NCBI RefSeq assembly: GCF_000411975.1 | Contig: NZ_ASXG01000170.1 | Location: forward strand, 1-64,000 | Reading direction: 5' to 3' | Length of the DNA stretch: 64,000 nucleotides | Source: Amycolatopsis orientalis DSM 43388 | GTDB taxonomy: Bacteria; Actinomycetota; Actinomycetes; Mycobacteriales; Pseudonocardiaceae | Part shown: piece after piece, positions 7,546 to 15,885 of the stretch | How positions within the stretch are numbered: position 1 is the stretch's first letter | Layout: every line of letters begins with the position of its first letter | Notes under the pieces: generated by a model | Databases searched by the model: none | What the model saw: the letters and a program-made list of their open reading frames with translations, nothing else | Told to the model about the DNA's origin: nothing | Position numbers and translations under genes: made by a program

Positions 7546-9885
7546 GTGGCACTGATCAGCCGAGTGGGCAAGCGGCTCCGCCGGATCATCCAGCGGCCGG
7601 GCAGCGTCGAGCTGACCCGCTACGAAGCGCTGCTGCCCGCCGTCGAGAAGCTCGAACCGGAGCTGGAGAAGCTCGACGACGCCGAACTCACCGAGCGCGC
7701 GGGCAAGCTTCGGGACGCCATCGGCGGGGCCGCCTCGTTCACCGACAGCCAGCTGATCGAGATCTGCGCGCTCGGCCGCGAGGCCGCCCGGCGCAAGCTC
7801 GGCGAACGCGCCTTCGACGTGCAGCTGCTCGGCACCATGGGCTTGCTCACCGGCCACGTCGTGCAGATGGAGACCGGTGAGGGCAAGACGCTCGCCGGTG
7901 CGCTCGCCGCCGCCGGATACGCGCTGCGCGGCCGCCGCGTGCACGTGGTCACGGTCAACGACTACCTCGCCCGCCGCGACGCGGAGTGGATGGGCCCGGT
8001 GTACGACCTGCTCGGCGTCACCGTCGGCTGGGTCGAACCGGCGCATGCGAAGCAGGAGCGCAAGGAGGCCTACGGCAAGGACGTCACGTACGGCGCGGTC
8101 GCCGAAATCGGTTTCGACGTGCTGCGCGACCGCCTGGTCACCCGCCCCGACGACCTGGTGCAGAAAGCCCCCGAGGTGGCGATCGTCGACGAGGCCGACT
8201 CGGTGCTGGTCGACGAGGCGCGCGTGCCGCTGGTGATGGCCGGTTCGATTGACCACAACGACGCCGACGAGGAGGTCGCCAAGATCGTCCGGCGGCTGCG
8301 GCTCGGCCTGCACTACGAGACCGACTCCGAGGGCCGCAACGCGTGGCTGACCAGCGCCGGCGCGTCGGTCGTGGAGAAGTCGCTCGGCGGCGTCGACCTG
8401 TACGACGAGTCCGGTTCGGACCGGCTCGCCGCGGTGAACGTCGCCCTGCACGCGCACGCGTTGCTCACCCGCGACGTCGACTACCTGGTCCGCGACGGCA
8501 AGGTGCAGCTGATCAACGCCGCCCGCGGCCGCGTCGCCGAGCTGCAGCGCTGGCCGGACGGCCTGCAGGCCGCGGTCGAGGCGAAGGAGCAGGTCACGGC
8601 CACCGACCGGGGCGAGATCCTCGACTCGATCACCGTGCAGGCGTTGCTGGCCCGCTACCCCGAGGTCGCCGGCATGACCGGCACCGCCGTCGCGGTCGCC
8701 GAGCAGCTGCGCGAGTTCTACAAGCTCGAGGTCGCGGTCATCCCGCCGAACACCCCGAACATCCGAGAGGACCTGCCGGACCGCATCTTCGCCTCGCCGT
8801 CGCAGAAACTGCGCGCGATCGAGGAGGAGATCCGGACGGTGCACGAAACCGGGCGGCCGATCCTCGTCGGCACCCAGGACGTCGCGGAGTCCGAGGAACT
8901 GGCGGAGAAGCTGGCGAAGGTCGACCTGCCGTGCGTCGTGCTGAACGCGCGCAACGACGCCGAAGAGGCCGCGATCATCGCCGAGGCGGGCAAGAAGGGC
9001 GCGGTCACCGTGTCCACGCAGATGGCCGGTCGCGGTACTGACATCCGGCTCGGCGGCAGCGACGGCGCGACCCGCGAGGAGGTCGCCGAGCTGGGCGGTC
9101 TGCACGTGATCGGCACCGCGCGGTATCCCTCGAGCCGGCTCGACGGGCAGCTGCGCGGCCGGTCCGGACGACAGGGCGACCCGGGCAGCGCGATCTTCTT
9201 CGCGAGCCTCAACGACGACCTCGTGCTGTCGAACGCGCCGGACCTGCCGGACGGCATCGACGCCGACCCGGAGACCGGCGAGATCACCGACCCGGCCGCG
9301 CACCGGCAGCTCAACCACGCCCAGCGCGTCGCCGAGGGCGTCGACCTGGAGATCCACCGCAACACCTGGCGATACACCCGGCTGATCGAGCGGCAGCGCG
9401 CGGAGCTGCTGGAACACCGGGACAAGGTGCTGCACACCGGGCTCGCCGCCGAGGAGCTGGAGAAGGCGCAGCCGGAGAAGTTCGCCGAGCTGAAGGAAAA
9501 GCTGGACGACGACGAGCGGCTCGAGCAGGTGTGCCGCGAGGTCCGGCTGTTCCACCTCGACCAGCTGTGGTCGGACCACCTGGCGTATCTCACCGACGTG
9601 CGCGAGAGCATCCACCTGCGCGCGCTGGCCCGCGAAACGCCGCTGGACGAGTTCCACCGCGCGGCGATCCCGGAGTTCCACAAGATCATCGCCGAAGCGG
9701 CGTCCCGGGCGGCGAAGACGCTCGAGGAAGCCGAGATCACCGACAACGGTCTCGATCTCGAGGAAGTCGGCGTGCGGCGCGCGAACACGACGTGGACGTA
9801 CCTGGTGCACGACAACCCGTTCGACTCGGACTTCGAGCAGACGGTGAAGAAGGTGCGCAGCATGATGCGGATGAAGAAGTCCTGA
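7546..9885 (+). CDS. secA2: accessory Sec translocase ATPase SecA2
   Basis: A 779-residue SecA-type ATPase that drives export of a subset of proteins through SecYEG. It shows METGEGKTLAGALAA (Walker A, near 107-121), the NDYLARRDAEWM motif, IVDEADSVLVDEAR (Walker B), the VSTQMAGRGTDIRLGG helicase motif and GLHVIGTARYPSSRLDGQL. It ends at KKVRSMMRMKKS without the long linker and zinc-binding tail of housekeeping SecA; this and its length identify SecA2. GTG 7546 follows GAGGAGA by 7 nt and starts VALISRVGKRLRRII. It overlaps no neighbour and is divergent from the Hip1-like gene. Confidence 0.93.
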   Translation: MALISRVGKRLRRIIQRPGSVELTRYEALLPAVEKLEPELEKLDDAELTERAGKLRDAIGGAASFTDSQLIEICALGREAARRKLGERAFDVQLLGTMGLLTGHVVQMETGEGKTLAGALAAAGYALRGRRVHVVTVNDYLARRDAEWMGPVYDLLGVTVGWVEPAHAKQERKEAYGKDVTYGAVAEIGFDVLRDRLVTRPDDLVQKAPEVAIVDEADSVLVDEARVPLVMAGSIDHNDADEEVAKIVRRLRLGLHYETDSEGRNAWLTSAGASVVEKSLGGVDLYDESGSDRLAAVNVALHAHALLTRDVDYLVRDGKVQLINAARGRVAELQRWPDGLQAAVEAKEQVTATDRGEILDSITVQALLARYPEVAGMTGTAVAVAEQLREFYKLEVAVIPPNTPNIREDLPDRIFASPSQKLRAIEEEIRTVHETGRPILVGTQDVAESEELAEKLAKVDLPCVVLNARNDAEEAAIIAEAGKKGAVTVSTQMAGRGTDIRLGGSDGATREEVAELGGLHVIGTARYPSSRLDGQLRGRSGRQGDPGSAIFFASLNDDLVLSNAPDLPDGIDADPETGEITDPAAHRQLNHAQRVAEGVDLEIHRNTWRYTRLIERQRAELLEHRDKVLHTGLAAEELEKAQPEKFAELKEKLDDDERLEQVCREVRLFHLDQLWSDHLAYLTDVRESIHLRALARETPLDEFHRAAIPEFHKIIAEAASRAAKTLEEAEITDNGLDLEEVGVRRANTTWTYLVHDNPFDSDFEQTVKKVRSMMRMKKS

Positions 9886-9898
9886 TTCCTTCTTCCGG

Positions 9899-9927
9899 AG
9901 GGCCCCTCGCCGCGGGCGCGGGGCCCT
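9899..9927 (+). terminator. terminator hairpin after secA2
   Basis: AGGGCCCC (9899-9906) pairs with GGGGCCCT (9920-9927), followed by TTCG. It starts 14 nt past the secA2 stop. Confidence 0.65.
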
Positions 9928-9988
9928 TCGCCGTTCTCTGGCTCACCTCCGCGTAGTTTCTGTCGGTCCGGTGGGACAGAATGGCGGC

Positions 9989-11710
9989 ATGCCGCAACTG
10001 CGCATCGCACTGGCCCAGGTCAACACCACCGTCGGCGACATCGACGGGAACACCGCGCTCACCGTCGAATGGACCCGCAAGGCCGCCGAGGCGGGCGCGC
10101 ACGTCGTCGTGTTCCCGGAAATGTCCCAGACCGGTTACCCGGTCGAGGACCTCACGCTCCGGCGCACGTTCGCCGAGGCGTCCCGGCGCTCGGTGACCGA
10201 ACTGGCGCGCCGGCTCGACGAGGCGGGCTGCGGCGAGATCCTCGCGTACGTCGGCTACCTCGACCACGACGAGGTCGGCCCGCGCGACGCGGCGGCGGCG
10301 CTGTACCGCGGCGAGGTCGTGGCCCGGCAGTTCAAGCACCACCTGCCGAACTACGGCGTGTTCGACGAGCACCGGTACTTCAAACCGGGCACCGAACTCG
10401 AGGTCCTGCGACTGCACGGCGTCGACATCGGCATGGTGATCTGCGAGGACATCTGGCAGGACGGCGGGCCGATCTCCGCGCTGGGCAAGGCCGGGGTCGA
10501 CCTGGTGGTCGCGCCGAACGCGTCGCCGTACGAGCGGTCGAAGGACGAACAGCGCCTGCCGCTGATCGCGCGGCGCGCGGCCGAGGCGGGCGCGCCGCTC
10601 GTGTACACGAACCAGGTCGGCGGACAGGACGATCTCGTTTTCGACGGCGACTCGCTGGTGGTCGGCGCGGACGGGACGCTGCTCGCGCGGGCGCCGCAGT
10701 TCGTGGAGCACCTGCTGGTGCTGGACTTAGATCTGCCCGCGGCCAGTGCTTCCGCCACGGGCTCGTTCGACGGGCTGGAAGTGCACCGACGGGTGCTGGA
10801 GAACGAACCGCTGCCCGCCTACGAGCCGCTGTCGGCCCCGACGATCAGCGAACCGTTGTCGGACGAGGCCGAGGTGTGGTCGGCGCTGGTCGTCGGGCTG
10901 CGCGACTACGTGCACAAGAACGGCTTCTCGACCGTTACGTTCGGCTTCTCCGGCGGAATCGACTCGGCGGTGTGCGCGGCGCTGGCGGCGGACGCGCTCG
11001 GCGGGGACAACGTGTACGGCGTTTCGATGCCGTCGAAGTACTCGTCCTCGCACTCGCGGGACGACGCTTCGGATCTGGCGGAGCGGATCGGGGCGCACTA
11101 CCGGGTCGAGCCGATCGGCGACATGGTCGACGTGTACGTCAACCAGCTGCAGCTGACCGGGCTCGCGGAGGAGAACATCCAGGCGCGGGTGCGCGGGATG
11201 CTGCTGATGGCTCTGTCCAATCTGGACGGACACCTGGTGCTGGCGACCGGCAACAAGACCGAACTGGCCGTCGGCTACTCGACCATTTACGGCGACGCGG
11301 TCGGGGCGTTCGCGCCGATCAAGGACTTGTTCAAGACGCACGTGTGGCAGCTGGCGCGGTGGCGGAACGAGGAAGCGGTCAAGCGCGGGGAAACGCCGCC
11401 GATCCCGGAAAACTCGATCACGAAGCCGCCGTCGGCGGAGCTGCGTCCGGACCAGAAGGACTCGGATTCGCTGCCGGACTACGCACTGCTGGACGACGTC
11501 CTGGACGACTATGTGGAGAACGACCGCGGGTACGCGGATCTGATCGAGGCCGGGTTCGATCCGGAGACCATCGACCGGGTGGTGCGGATGGTCGACCGGG
11601 CGGAGTACAAGCGGCGGCAGTACCCGCCGGGCACGAAGATCACGTTCAAGGCATTCGGGCGCGACCGGCGGCTTCCGATGACCAATGGGTGGCGGGAGCG
11701 GAAGTCCTGA
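9989..11710 (+). CDS. nadE: glutamine-dependent NAD+ synthetase
   Basis: A 573-residue two-domain enzyme catalysing the last step of NAD+ synthesis, amidation of deamido-NAD with ATP and glutamine. The N-terminal nitrilase-type glutaminase (1-~270) carries the Glu in FPEMSQTGYP, the Lys in FKHHLPNYGVFDE and the Cys in MVICEDIW. The C-terminal ATP-pyrophosphatase domain has GFSGGIDSAVCA near 320 and LATGNKTELAVGY near 420. The ATG at 9989 starts MPQLRIALAQVN, directly at the nitrilase fold. An upstream in-frame GTG is less likely. Confidence 0.95.
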   Translation: MPQLRIALAQVNTTVGDIDGNTALTVEWTRKAAEAGAHVVVFPEMSQTGYPVEDLTLRRTFAEASRRSVTELARRLDEAGCGEILAYVGYLDHDEVGPRDAAAALYRGEVVARQFKHHLPNYGVFDEHRYFKPGTELEVLRLHGVDIGMVICEDIWQDGGPISALGKAGVDLVVAPNASPYERSKDEQRLPLIARRAAEAGAPLVYTNQVGGQDDLVFDGDSLVVGADGTLLARAPQFVEHLLVLDLDLPAASASATGSFDGLEVHRRVLENEPLPAYEPLSAPTISEPLSDEAEVWSALVVGLRDYVHKNGFSTVTFGFSGGIDSAVCAALAADALGGDNVYGVSMPSKYSSSHSRDDASDLAERIGAHYRVEPIGDMVDVYVNQLQLTGLAEENIQARVRGMLLMALSNLDGHLVLATGNKTELAVGYSTIYGDAVGAFAPIKDLFKTHVWQLARWRNEEAVKRGETPPIPENSITKPPSAELRPDQKDSDSLPDYALLDDVLDDYVENDRGYADLIEAGFDPETIDRVVRMVDRAEYKRRQYPPGTKITFKAFGRDRRLPMTNGWRERKS

Positions 11711-12380
11711 TCGGGGTTTCTGGCCCGGGTTAGTGGCCGGATGTGGTGGGCGGACTGTCTGGTGGACTGCTGGGGTTGGCGTGGTGTGCCGCGTCGCGCG
11801 GGCGGTTGCTGGCTGGGATTCGGCGGGGTGGTTTGGTTTGGCCGGGTGGCTTGTTCTAGCTGATTGGGACTTCGGTGGGCTGCCCGGCCAGGTGGACTCG
11901 CGTAGATGGCTGAGACTTCGGCGGGGTTAACTGGCGCGGCCGGGTGGGTTCTCTAGCTGATTGGGATTTCCGCGGAGCAGCCCGGCCGGGCGGATTCGCG
12001 TTGCCGACCGGGACTTCGTTGAGGTTGCCTGGGTTGGCCCGGTGGGTTCGCTAACTGATTGAGAGTTCTGCGGAGCTGCCCGGCCAGGTGAACTCGCATT
12101 GCCGACCGGGACTTCGGCGAGGTCGCCTGGCTCGGCCGGGCGGGTTCTCCCAGCCGAGCAGGTTTTCGCCTCGCCAGGGCTCATTTCGGCTCGACGGCAG
12201 AGATTCCGCGTGTCGTCAGCTCCGCGAGGACACAATCGGTTGGGCCGCCGAGACACTAGGTCTTCGCCGAGAAGCCCTGGTCGCTGCCGTTAACCCGGTC
12301 TCTGATCGACTCGCCACGGGTGCAGGGTCGTGTCGTTTTCTCGCCAGTTTCTGTCGGTGCCGGGTCGTACGCTGGCCGGT
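11711..12380. other. 670-bp gene-free stretch between nadE and ogt
   Basis: No credible CDS; the small ORFs are in conflicting frames. Positions ~11760-12150 are degenerate tandem repeats, annotated separately. The remaining ~230 bp before the methyltransferase gene hold no pattern I could identify. Confidence 0.6.
11760..12150. repeat. degenerate ~97-bp tandem repeat, about four copies
   Basis: CTAGCTGATTGGGA at 11857 recurs as CTAGCTGATTGGGA at 11953 and CTAACTGATTGAGA at 12051, giving periods of 96 and 98 bp. Each copy is followed by GCCCGGCCAGGTG or GCCCGGCCGGGCG, a GACTTCG-containing segment and GCCGGGTGGGTTCT or a variant. A poorer copy precedes 11857. The periods are not multiples of three and the frames do not hold, so it is not a protein repeat. 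Confidence 0.75.
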
Positions 12381-12914
12381 ATGACGGTTGGGTACACGGT
12401 GTTCGACACCCCGATCGGGCCGTGCGGCCTCGCGTGGCGGGACGGTGCGGTGATCGGAACCGCGCTGCCGGGGAGCACGGCGGAGCGGACGCGCGCGCAT
12501 CTCGCGAAGCGTTTCCCGGACGCGGTGGAAGCGCCAGTGCCGGAGGAGCTTCGCTCGGTGGTGGACGATGTCGTCGCCCTGCTGTCGGGAGAGGCTCGCG
12601 ATTTGCGTGGGGTGCCGTTGGATTACCGGGAGGTGCCGGAGTTCAACCGGCGGGCGTACGACGTCGCGCGGGCGATACCGCCGGGGAAGGTGCTGACGTA
12701 CGGCGATATCGCTCATCAGCTAGGTGCGCCGGGCTCCGCGCAGGCGGTCGGGCAGGCGATGGGGAACAATCCGTTTCCGATTATCGTGCCGTGCCACCGG
12801 GTTTTGGGCGCGGGCAAGAACACCGGCGGCTTTTCGGCACCGGGTGGGGTGGAGACCAAACGGCGGATGCTGGTGATCGAAGGGGCTTTTCCGGAGGAAC
12901 CGACACTGTTCTGA
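12381..12914 (+). CDS. ogt: methylated-DNA--protein-cysteine methyltransferase
   Basis: A 177-residue suicide DNA-repair protein that takes the alkyl group from O6-alkylguanine onto its own cysteine. The C-terminal DNA-binding/active-site domain shows FNRRAYDVARAIPPGKVLTY near 95, an AVGQAMGNNPFPIIVPCHRV active site near 132-147 (acceptor Cys in PCHR), and GGFSAPGGVETKRRML. The N-terminal half is the shorter Ogt-type domain. The start is ATG 12381 (MTVGYTVFDTPIG). It stands alone, flanked by repeat tracts on both sides. Confidence 0.95.
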   Translation: MTVGYTVFDTPIGPCGLAWRDGAVIGTALPGSTAERTRAHLAKRFPDAVEAPVPEELRSVVDDVVALLSGEARDLRGVPLDYREVPEFNRRAYDVARAIPPGKVLTYGDIAHQLGAPGSAQAVGQAMGNNPFPIIVPCHRVLGAGKNTGGFSAPGGVETKRRMLVIEGAFPEEPTLF

Positions 12915-13641
12915 CGCGCCCGCTCCGCCCCGCGCTCTCACGGGTTGCCTGGAGCGTTGGCGCGCTCGACTGGCGTCCAGCCGCACCCCCAGTGCCGCTG
13001 GACGTCGACCGAGCGCACCACCTTGCCGAGTACCGGACGCGGGCAGCCGGACCTGCCCAGTCGGTGCCTCGCTGATCGAGCAGCGCCGCGGCGGTCAGGA
13101 AGCCGATGACCGTCCGCGATAAGGCGACCCGCCCGGCTCGCTCAGCCCTCTCGGCGAGCCGAACGATCCGGGTGCCAGCCACGCTCGTCGCCAATCAGGC
13201 CAGCGATCCGGCTTCCGCCGACCGACCCCGGCAAGTGAACCTGGATGGCTGAGCCAGGCCGCGCGAACCCGACCGGTTGACCACGCTCGTCAGCCAGCGC
13301 AGCGACGCAGCCGCCGCGAGAGACCCGACCACGACGCCCCAGCCGCAAGATCAGCCAAGCCTGAAGCCCATAAGCCAGCCTGGCCCAGCGAGGCAGGCTG
13401 CGCGAACCAACTTTCTGACCGCGCTCGTCAACCAATGCAACGACCCAGCCGCCAAAAGCCACCACGCAAGCCCCTGCCTCGACCTCCCCGCCGCGAGATC
13501 AGCCAAGCCCGATCCCCGTAAGCCAGGCTCGACGCCCGAGCTGGGCCCCGCGAACCAGGCTCATCAGCGACCCGGCTGCCAGCAGCCGTACCCAAGAACA
13601 TGATCTCGACGGCTCAACCGCGGCTCAGTGAAGCGCAACGC
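12915..13641. other. 727-bp gene-free stretch between ogt and the DinB-like gene
   Basis: No supported CDS. 13180-13570 carries degenerate repeats, annotated separately. A ~107-codon minus-strand frame at 13142-13465 repeats the pattern ALVDERGQKVG / ALADERGQPVG but has no family resemblance and no ribosome-binding site. I treat it as a by-product of the repeats. Confidence 0.55.
13180..13570. repeat. degenerate ~140-bp repeat, about three copies
   Basis: AGATCAGCCAAGCC occurs at 13348 and 13496 (148 bp apart), in both cases followed ~12 nt later by TAAGCCAG. CGCGAACC occurs at about 13262, 13401 and 13549 (139 and 148 bp). GCTCGTC with an AACCA/AGCCA tail occurs near 13183, 13285 and 13423. 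The copies are strongly diverged. Confidence 0.6.
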
Positions 13642-14223
13642 TCATTCCGCCGGTTTCCACGGCTTCAGCCAGTCCGTCTCCGGCCAGCCTTCCGCTGCCG
13701 CTTGCAGGGGCATCGCGGTGGCGCCGTCCAGGGACTCGCGGACGATGTCGGCGTGGCCGGCGTGCCGGGCGGTTTCCTCGATCAGGTGCAGCAGCACCCA
13801 GCGGACCGACCAGGCGGACTCGTCGTCCGGGAACCAGGGGACGTCCTTCGGGATCGGGACTTCCTGGTTCAGGTCGGCGATCCCGGCGATGACCTCTTCG
13901 GTGCGAGCGGCGACCCGGTCGTAGGCGGCGATCACCGATTCCAGCGTTTCGTCCGGGCCGAGGCGGTAGTTCTCCTGGTAGTCCGCCATGCTTTCGGCGA
14001 AGGGCTTCGGCTTGATTTTCAGTACCAGGTCGATCCAGCCGCTTTCGGTGGATGACACGTGTTTCAGCAGCCCGCCGACGCTCAGGGCGCTCGCGCTGGG
14101 CACGGCGCGCGCCTGGTCGTCGGTCAGGCCGTACGCGGCGACCTTCATCGCCTGCCGCTGTTGTGCTAGGAAACCGAGCAAACCGCCGCGCTCGTCGGGG
14201 GTCGGGGAGACTTTGCCTGCCAT
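13642..14223 (-). CDS. DinB/DUF664-family protein
   Basis: A 193-residue protein of the DinB-like four-helix-bundle superfamily, whose members are often metal-dependent thiol transferases. It shows LLKHVSSTESGWIDLVL near 55 (first conserved His) and VRWVLLHLIEETARHAGHADI near 140-160, with the HxxxH-type metal ligands. It ends WPETDWLKPWKPAE. ATG 14223 (MAGKVSPTPDERG) follows GGAAGTGAGG. It begins 7 nt after the stop of the upstream membrane-protein gene, so the two form an operon. The substrate is unknown. Confidence 0.85.
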   Translation of the reverse strand: MAGKVSPTPDERGGLLGFLAQQRQAMKVAAYGLTDDQARAVPSASALSVGGLLKHVSSTESGWIDLVLKIKPKPFAESMADYQENYRLGPDETLESVIAAYDRVAARTEEVIAGIADLNQEVPIPKDVPWFPDDESAWSVRWVLLHLIEETARHAGHADIVRESLDGATAMPLQAAAEGWPETDWLKPWKPAE

Positions 14224-14230
14224 GGTGGCC

Positions 14231-14839
14231 TCACTTCCGGTGTCTGTTGCTCCGCAGCATCGCACCCGCCACCGACATTTTTCGGCCGCTGACCGGAACC
14301 GGGGTCTGCAGGACGTACGCGCCGCCGATCACGACCTGCGCCGCGTGCACCACCAGCTGCACCCTCGTGAACACGCCTTCCAGGTGTCCGGAAATCGTCG
14401 AGACCACCACCAGCGCCCAGGCGACCAGCACCGCTGCCAAACAACCCACCGCGCAGGCCCGCCAGCCGGGCGGCCACCAGAAGACCAGGCTCAGCGCCCC
14501 GACGGCCACCGCCGCGCTCAGGAGGTTCGGGGTCACCACCGTCTCCGGGACCCCGGCGTACACCATCAGTACGATCCCGAACGCGGACACCGAAACCGAC
14601 GTCAGCCGCCCGCTCCAGCGCGCGGGCGCGAGGCGCATGAGGGCGGGTCCGGTGAGAAGGAAGGCCAGGCCGCCGATCGCCGTCGCGACCGGGAAGACCG
14701 GCTGCGCGTAGAACAAATCCCAGACCGGCTGCTCGGTCGGCGACACCCCGGTCTGCACGAAGAACTCCAGCAGCCACGCGGAATACCCCGCCAAACCCAG
14801 TCCGAGCAGGACTATCAAAGCCACCCGCGCAGCATGCAC
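14231..14839 (-). CDS. small integral membrane protein of unknown function
   Basis: A 202-residue protein with about six hydrophobic segments, starting HAARVALIVLLGLGLAGYSA. It contains PVFPVATAIGGLAFLLTGPA near 50 and a C-terminal IGGAYVLQTPVPVSGRK with a basic tail. I do not recognise the family. The start is GTG 14839. It lies 7 nt upstream of the DinB-like gene and is probably co-transcribed with it. An 11-bp inverted repeat lies 36 bp upstream. Confidence 0.75.
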   Translation of the reverse strand: MHAARVALIVLLGLGLAGYSAWLLEFFVQTGVSPTEQPVWDLFYAQPVFPVATAIGGLAFLLTGPALMRLAPARWSGRLTSVSVSAFGIVLMVYAGVPETVVTPNLLSAAVAVGALSLVFWWPPGWRACAVGCLAAVLVAWALVVVSTISGHLEGVFTRVQLVVHAAQVVIGGAYVLQTPVPVSGRKMSVAGAMLRSNRHRK

Positions 14840-14874
14840 TTGCCCACCCTAAGCGAATCTCTGCGACGAAGTGC

Positions 14875-14922
14875 CGGATGGTGTCACAGCCGTGACTTAC
14901 CGGAGGTTCCGGACACCATCCG
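14875..14922. promoter_or_regulatory. inverted repeat upstream of the membrane-protein/DinB operon
   Basis: CGGATGGTGTC (14875-14885) and GACACCATCCG (14912-14922) are perfect 11-bp arms 26 bp apart, 36 bp upstream of the GTG at 14839. One arm with its preceding G equals the 12-mer at 5103-5114. It may be a paired operator; alternatively it is a hairpin edge of the adjacent repeat tract. Confidence 0.35.
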
Positions 14923-15885
14923 CTACCACGAACTCACGCACCGAATTCCTGGTGGAGGCTACCGGATCATGGTTGGCAGACCGCCAATACCTGTGTCGAC
15001 GGCGGGCCATTCGGGGTCGGGCGGGCGTGCGGGGCGGGAGGTCGGACGGGGCCGGATTTCGGAAACGGCGGACACCGATGACGGCTGACGCGGCCGCTGC
15101 GGGGTGCGCCGGGAGTGGCTTGCGAAGAGATGGCCCGAGAAACCAGCCAGCCTGCCCTGGCGAGACGCCAGACGAGCGCCTGCCTCGAGCACCGCTAACC
15201 ACCAGAAACGACCACCGGACACGCCCCGAACCGCCGCAAAGACAGAGCCCGAGAAACCGAGTCGGCCTGGTCCGGCGAGACGCCAGACGAACACCCGGCT
15301 CCAGCAACGCTAACCACCAGAAACGACCGCCACCGGACGCGCCCGACGGCCCACAAAGAGAGAGTCCGAGAAACCGAGTCAGCCCGGGTGGCGGGACTCC
15401 GAATGGACACCCGGCTCCAGTACCACCGCCAGCAACGAGCGCCACCAGACGCGCCCCGACGGCTTGCAAAGGCAGAGTCCGAGAAACCGAGTCAGCCTGG
15501 CGCGGCGAAACGCCAAACGAGCACCCGGCTCCCGCACCACTGACCGCCAGAAACGACCACCACCCGATACACCCCAAACGGCCCGCAACAGAGCGCCCAA
15601 GAAACCAAGCCCGCCCAGCACGGCGAACCGTCAGACGGATACTCGGCGCTCCAGCACGTCGGCCACCAGAAACCACCGGACACGCCCACGCGGCCCGCAA
15701 AGAGACGGCCGAGCCGACGCGGCGGCCACGGCTGCTCGTCTGCGGTTACCCGACCTCAAAGCCGCAGCATTCCGGCGGCCTTCACGCGCCACCGAGAGCA
15801 AGCTGGCTCCGTCGGGATCCGGCAAGGACGGGAAGAGAAGGGCAGCCTCACCCGCAAAGACGCACCACGCCGCGAAAACCCTTCG
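14923..15885. other. ~960-bp gene-free stretch downstream of lysX
   Basis: No credible CDS. Long open frames on both strands, up to several hundred codons, are of low complexity and arise from the tandem repeat at 15131-15712, whose unit length is not a multiple of three. The ends of the stretch (14923-15130 and 15713-15885) show nothing recognisable. Confidence 0.65.
15131..15712. repeat. ~115-bp imperfect tandem repeat, five copies
   Basis: CCGAGAAACC or a one-base variant begins copies at 15135, 15249, 15366, 15479 and 15597 (spacings 114, 117, 113, 118), with a decayed sixth start near 15708. Each copy contains a GACGCCAGACGA-like segment, CACCCGGCTCCAG, ACCACCAGAAACGACC and GGACGCGCCC. 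The varying length shifts the frame from copy to copy, which argues against a coding role. Confidence 0.85.

Noticed and set aside
7447..9810. Long minus-strand open frame (over 1300 codons with the Hip1-like gene)
   Set aside because: Its upper part is antisense to secA2. It is Arg/Leu/Val-rich and resembles no family. Codon bias in high-GC DNA keeps the opposite strand open.
13142..13465. Minus-strand 107-codon frame with repeated DERGQ motif
   Set aside because: The motif arises from the degenerate DNA repeats and is lost in the copy 148 bp away, which is out of frame. No start signal.
15131..15712. Possible CRISPR array
   Set aside because: Units are ~115 bp with diverged internal sequence. 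There are no short identical repeats with unique spacers and no cas genes.
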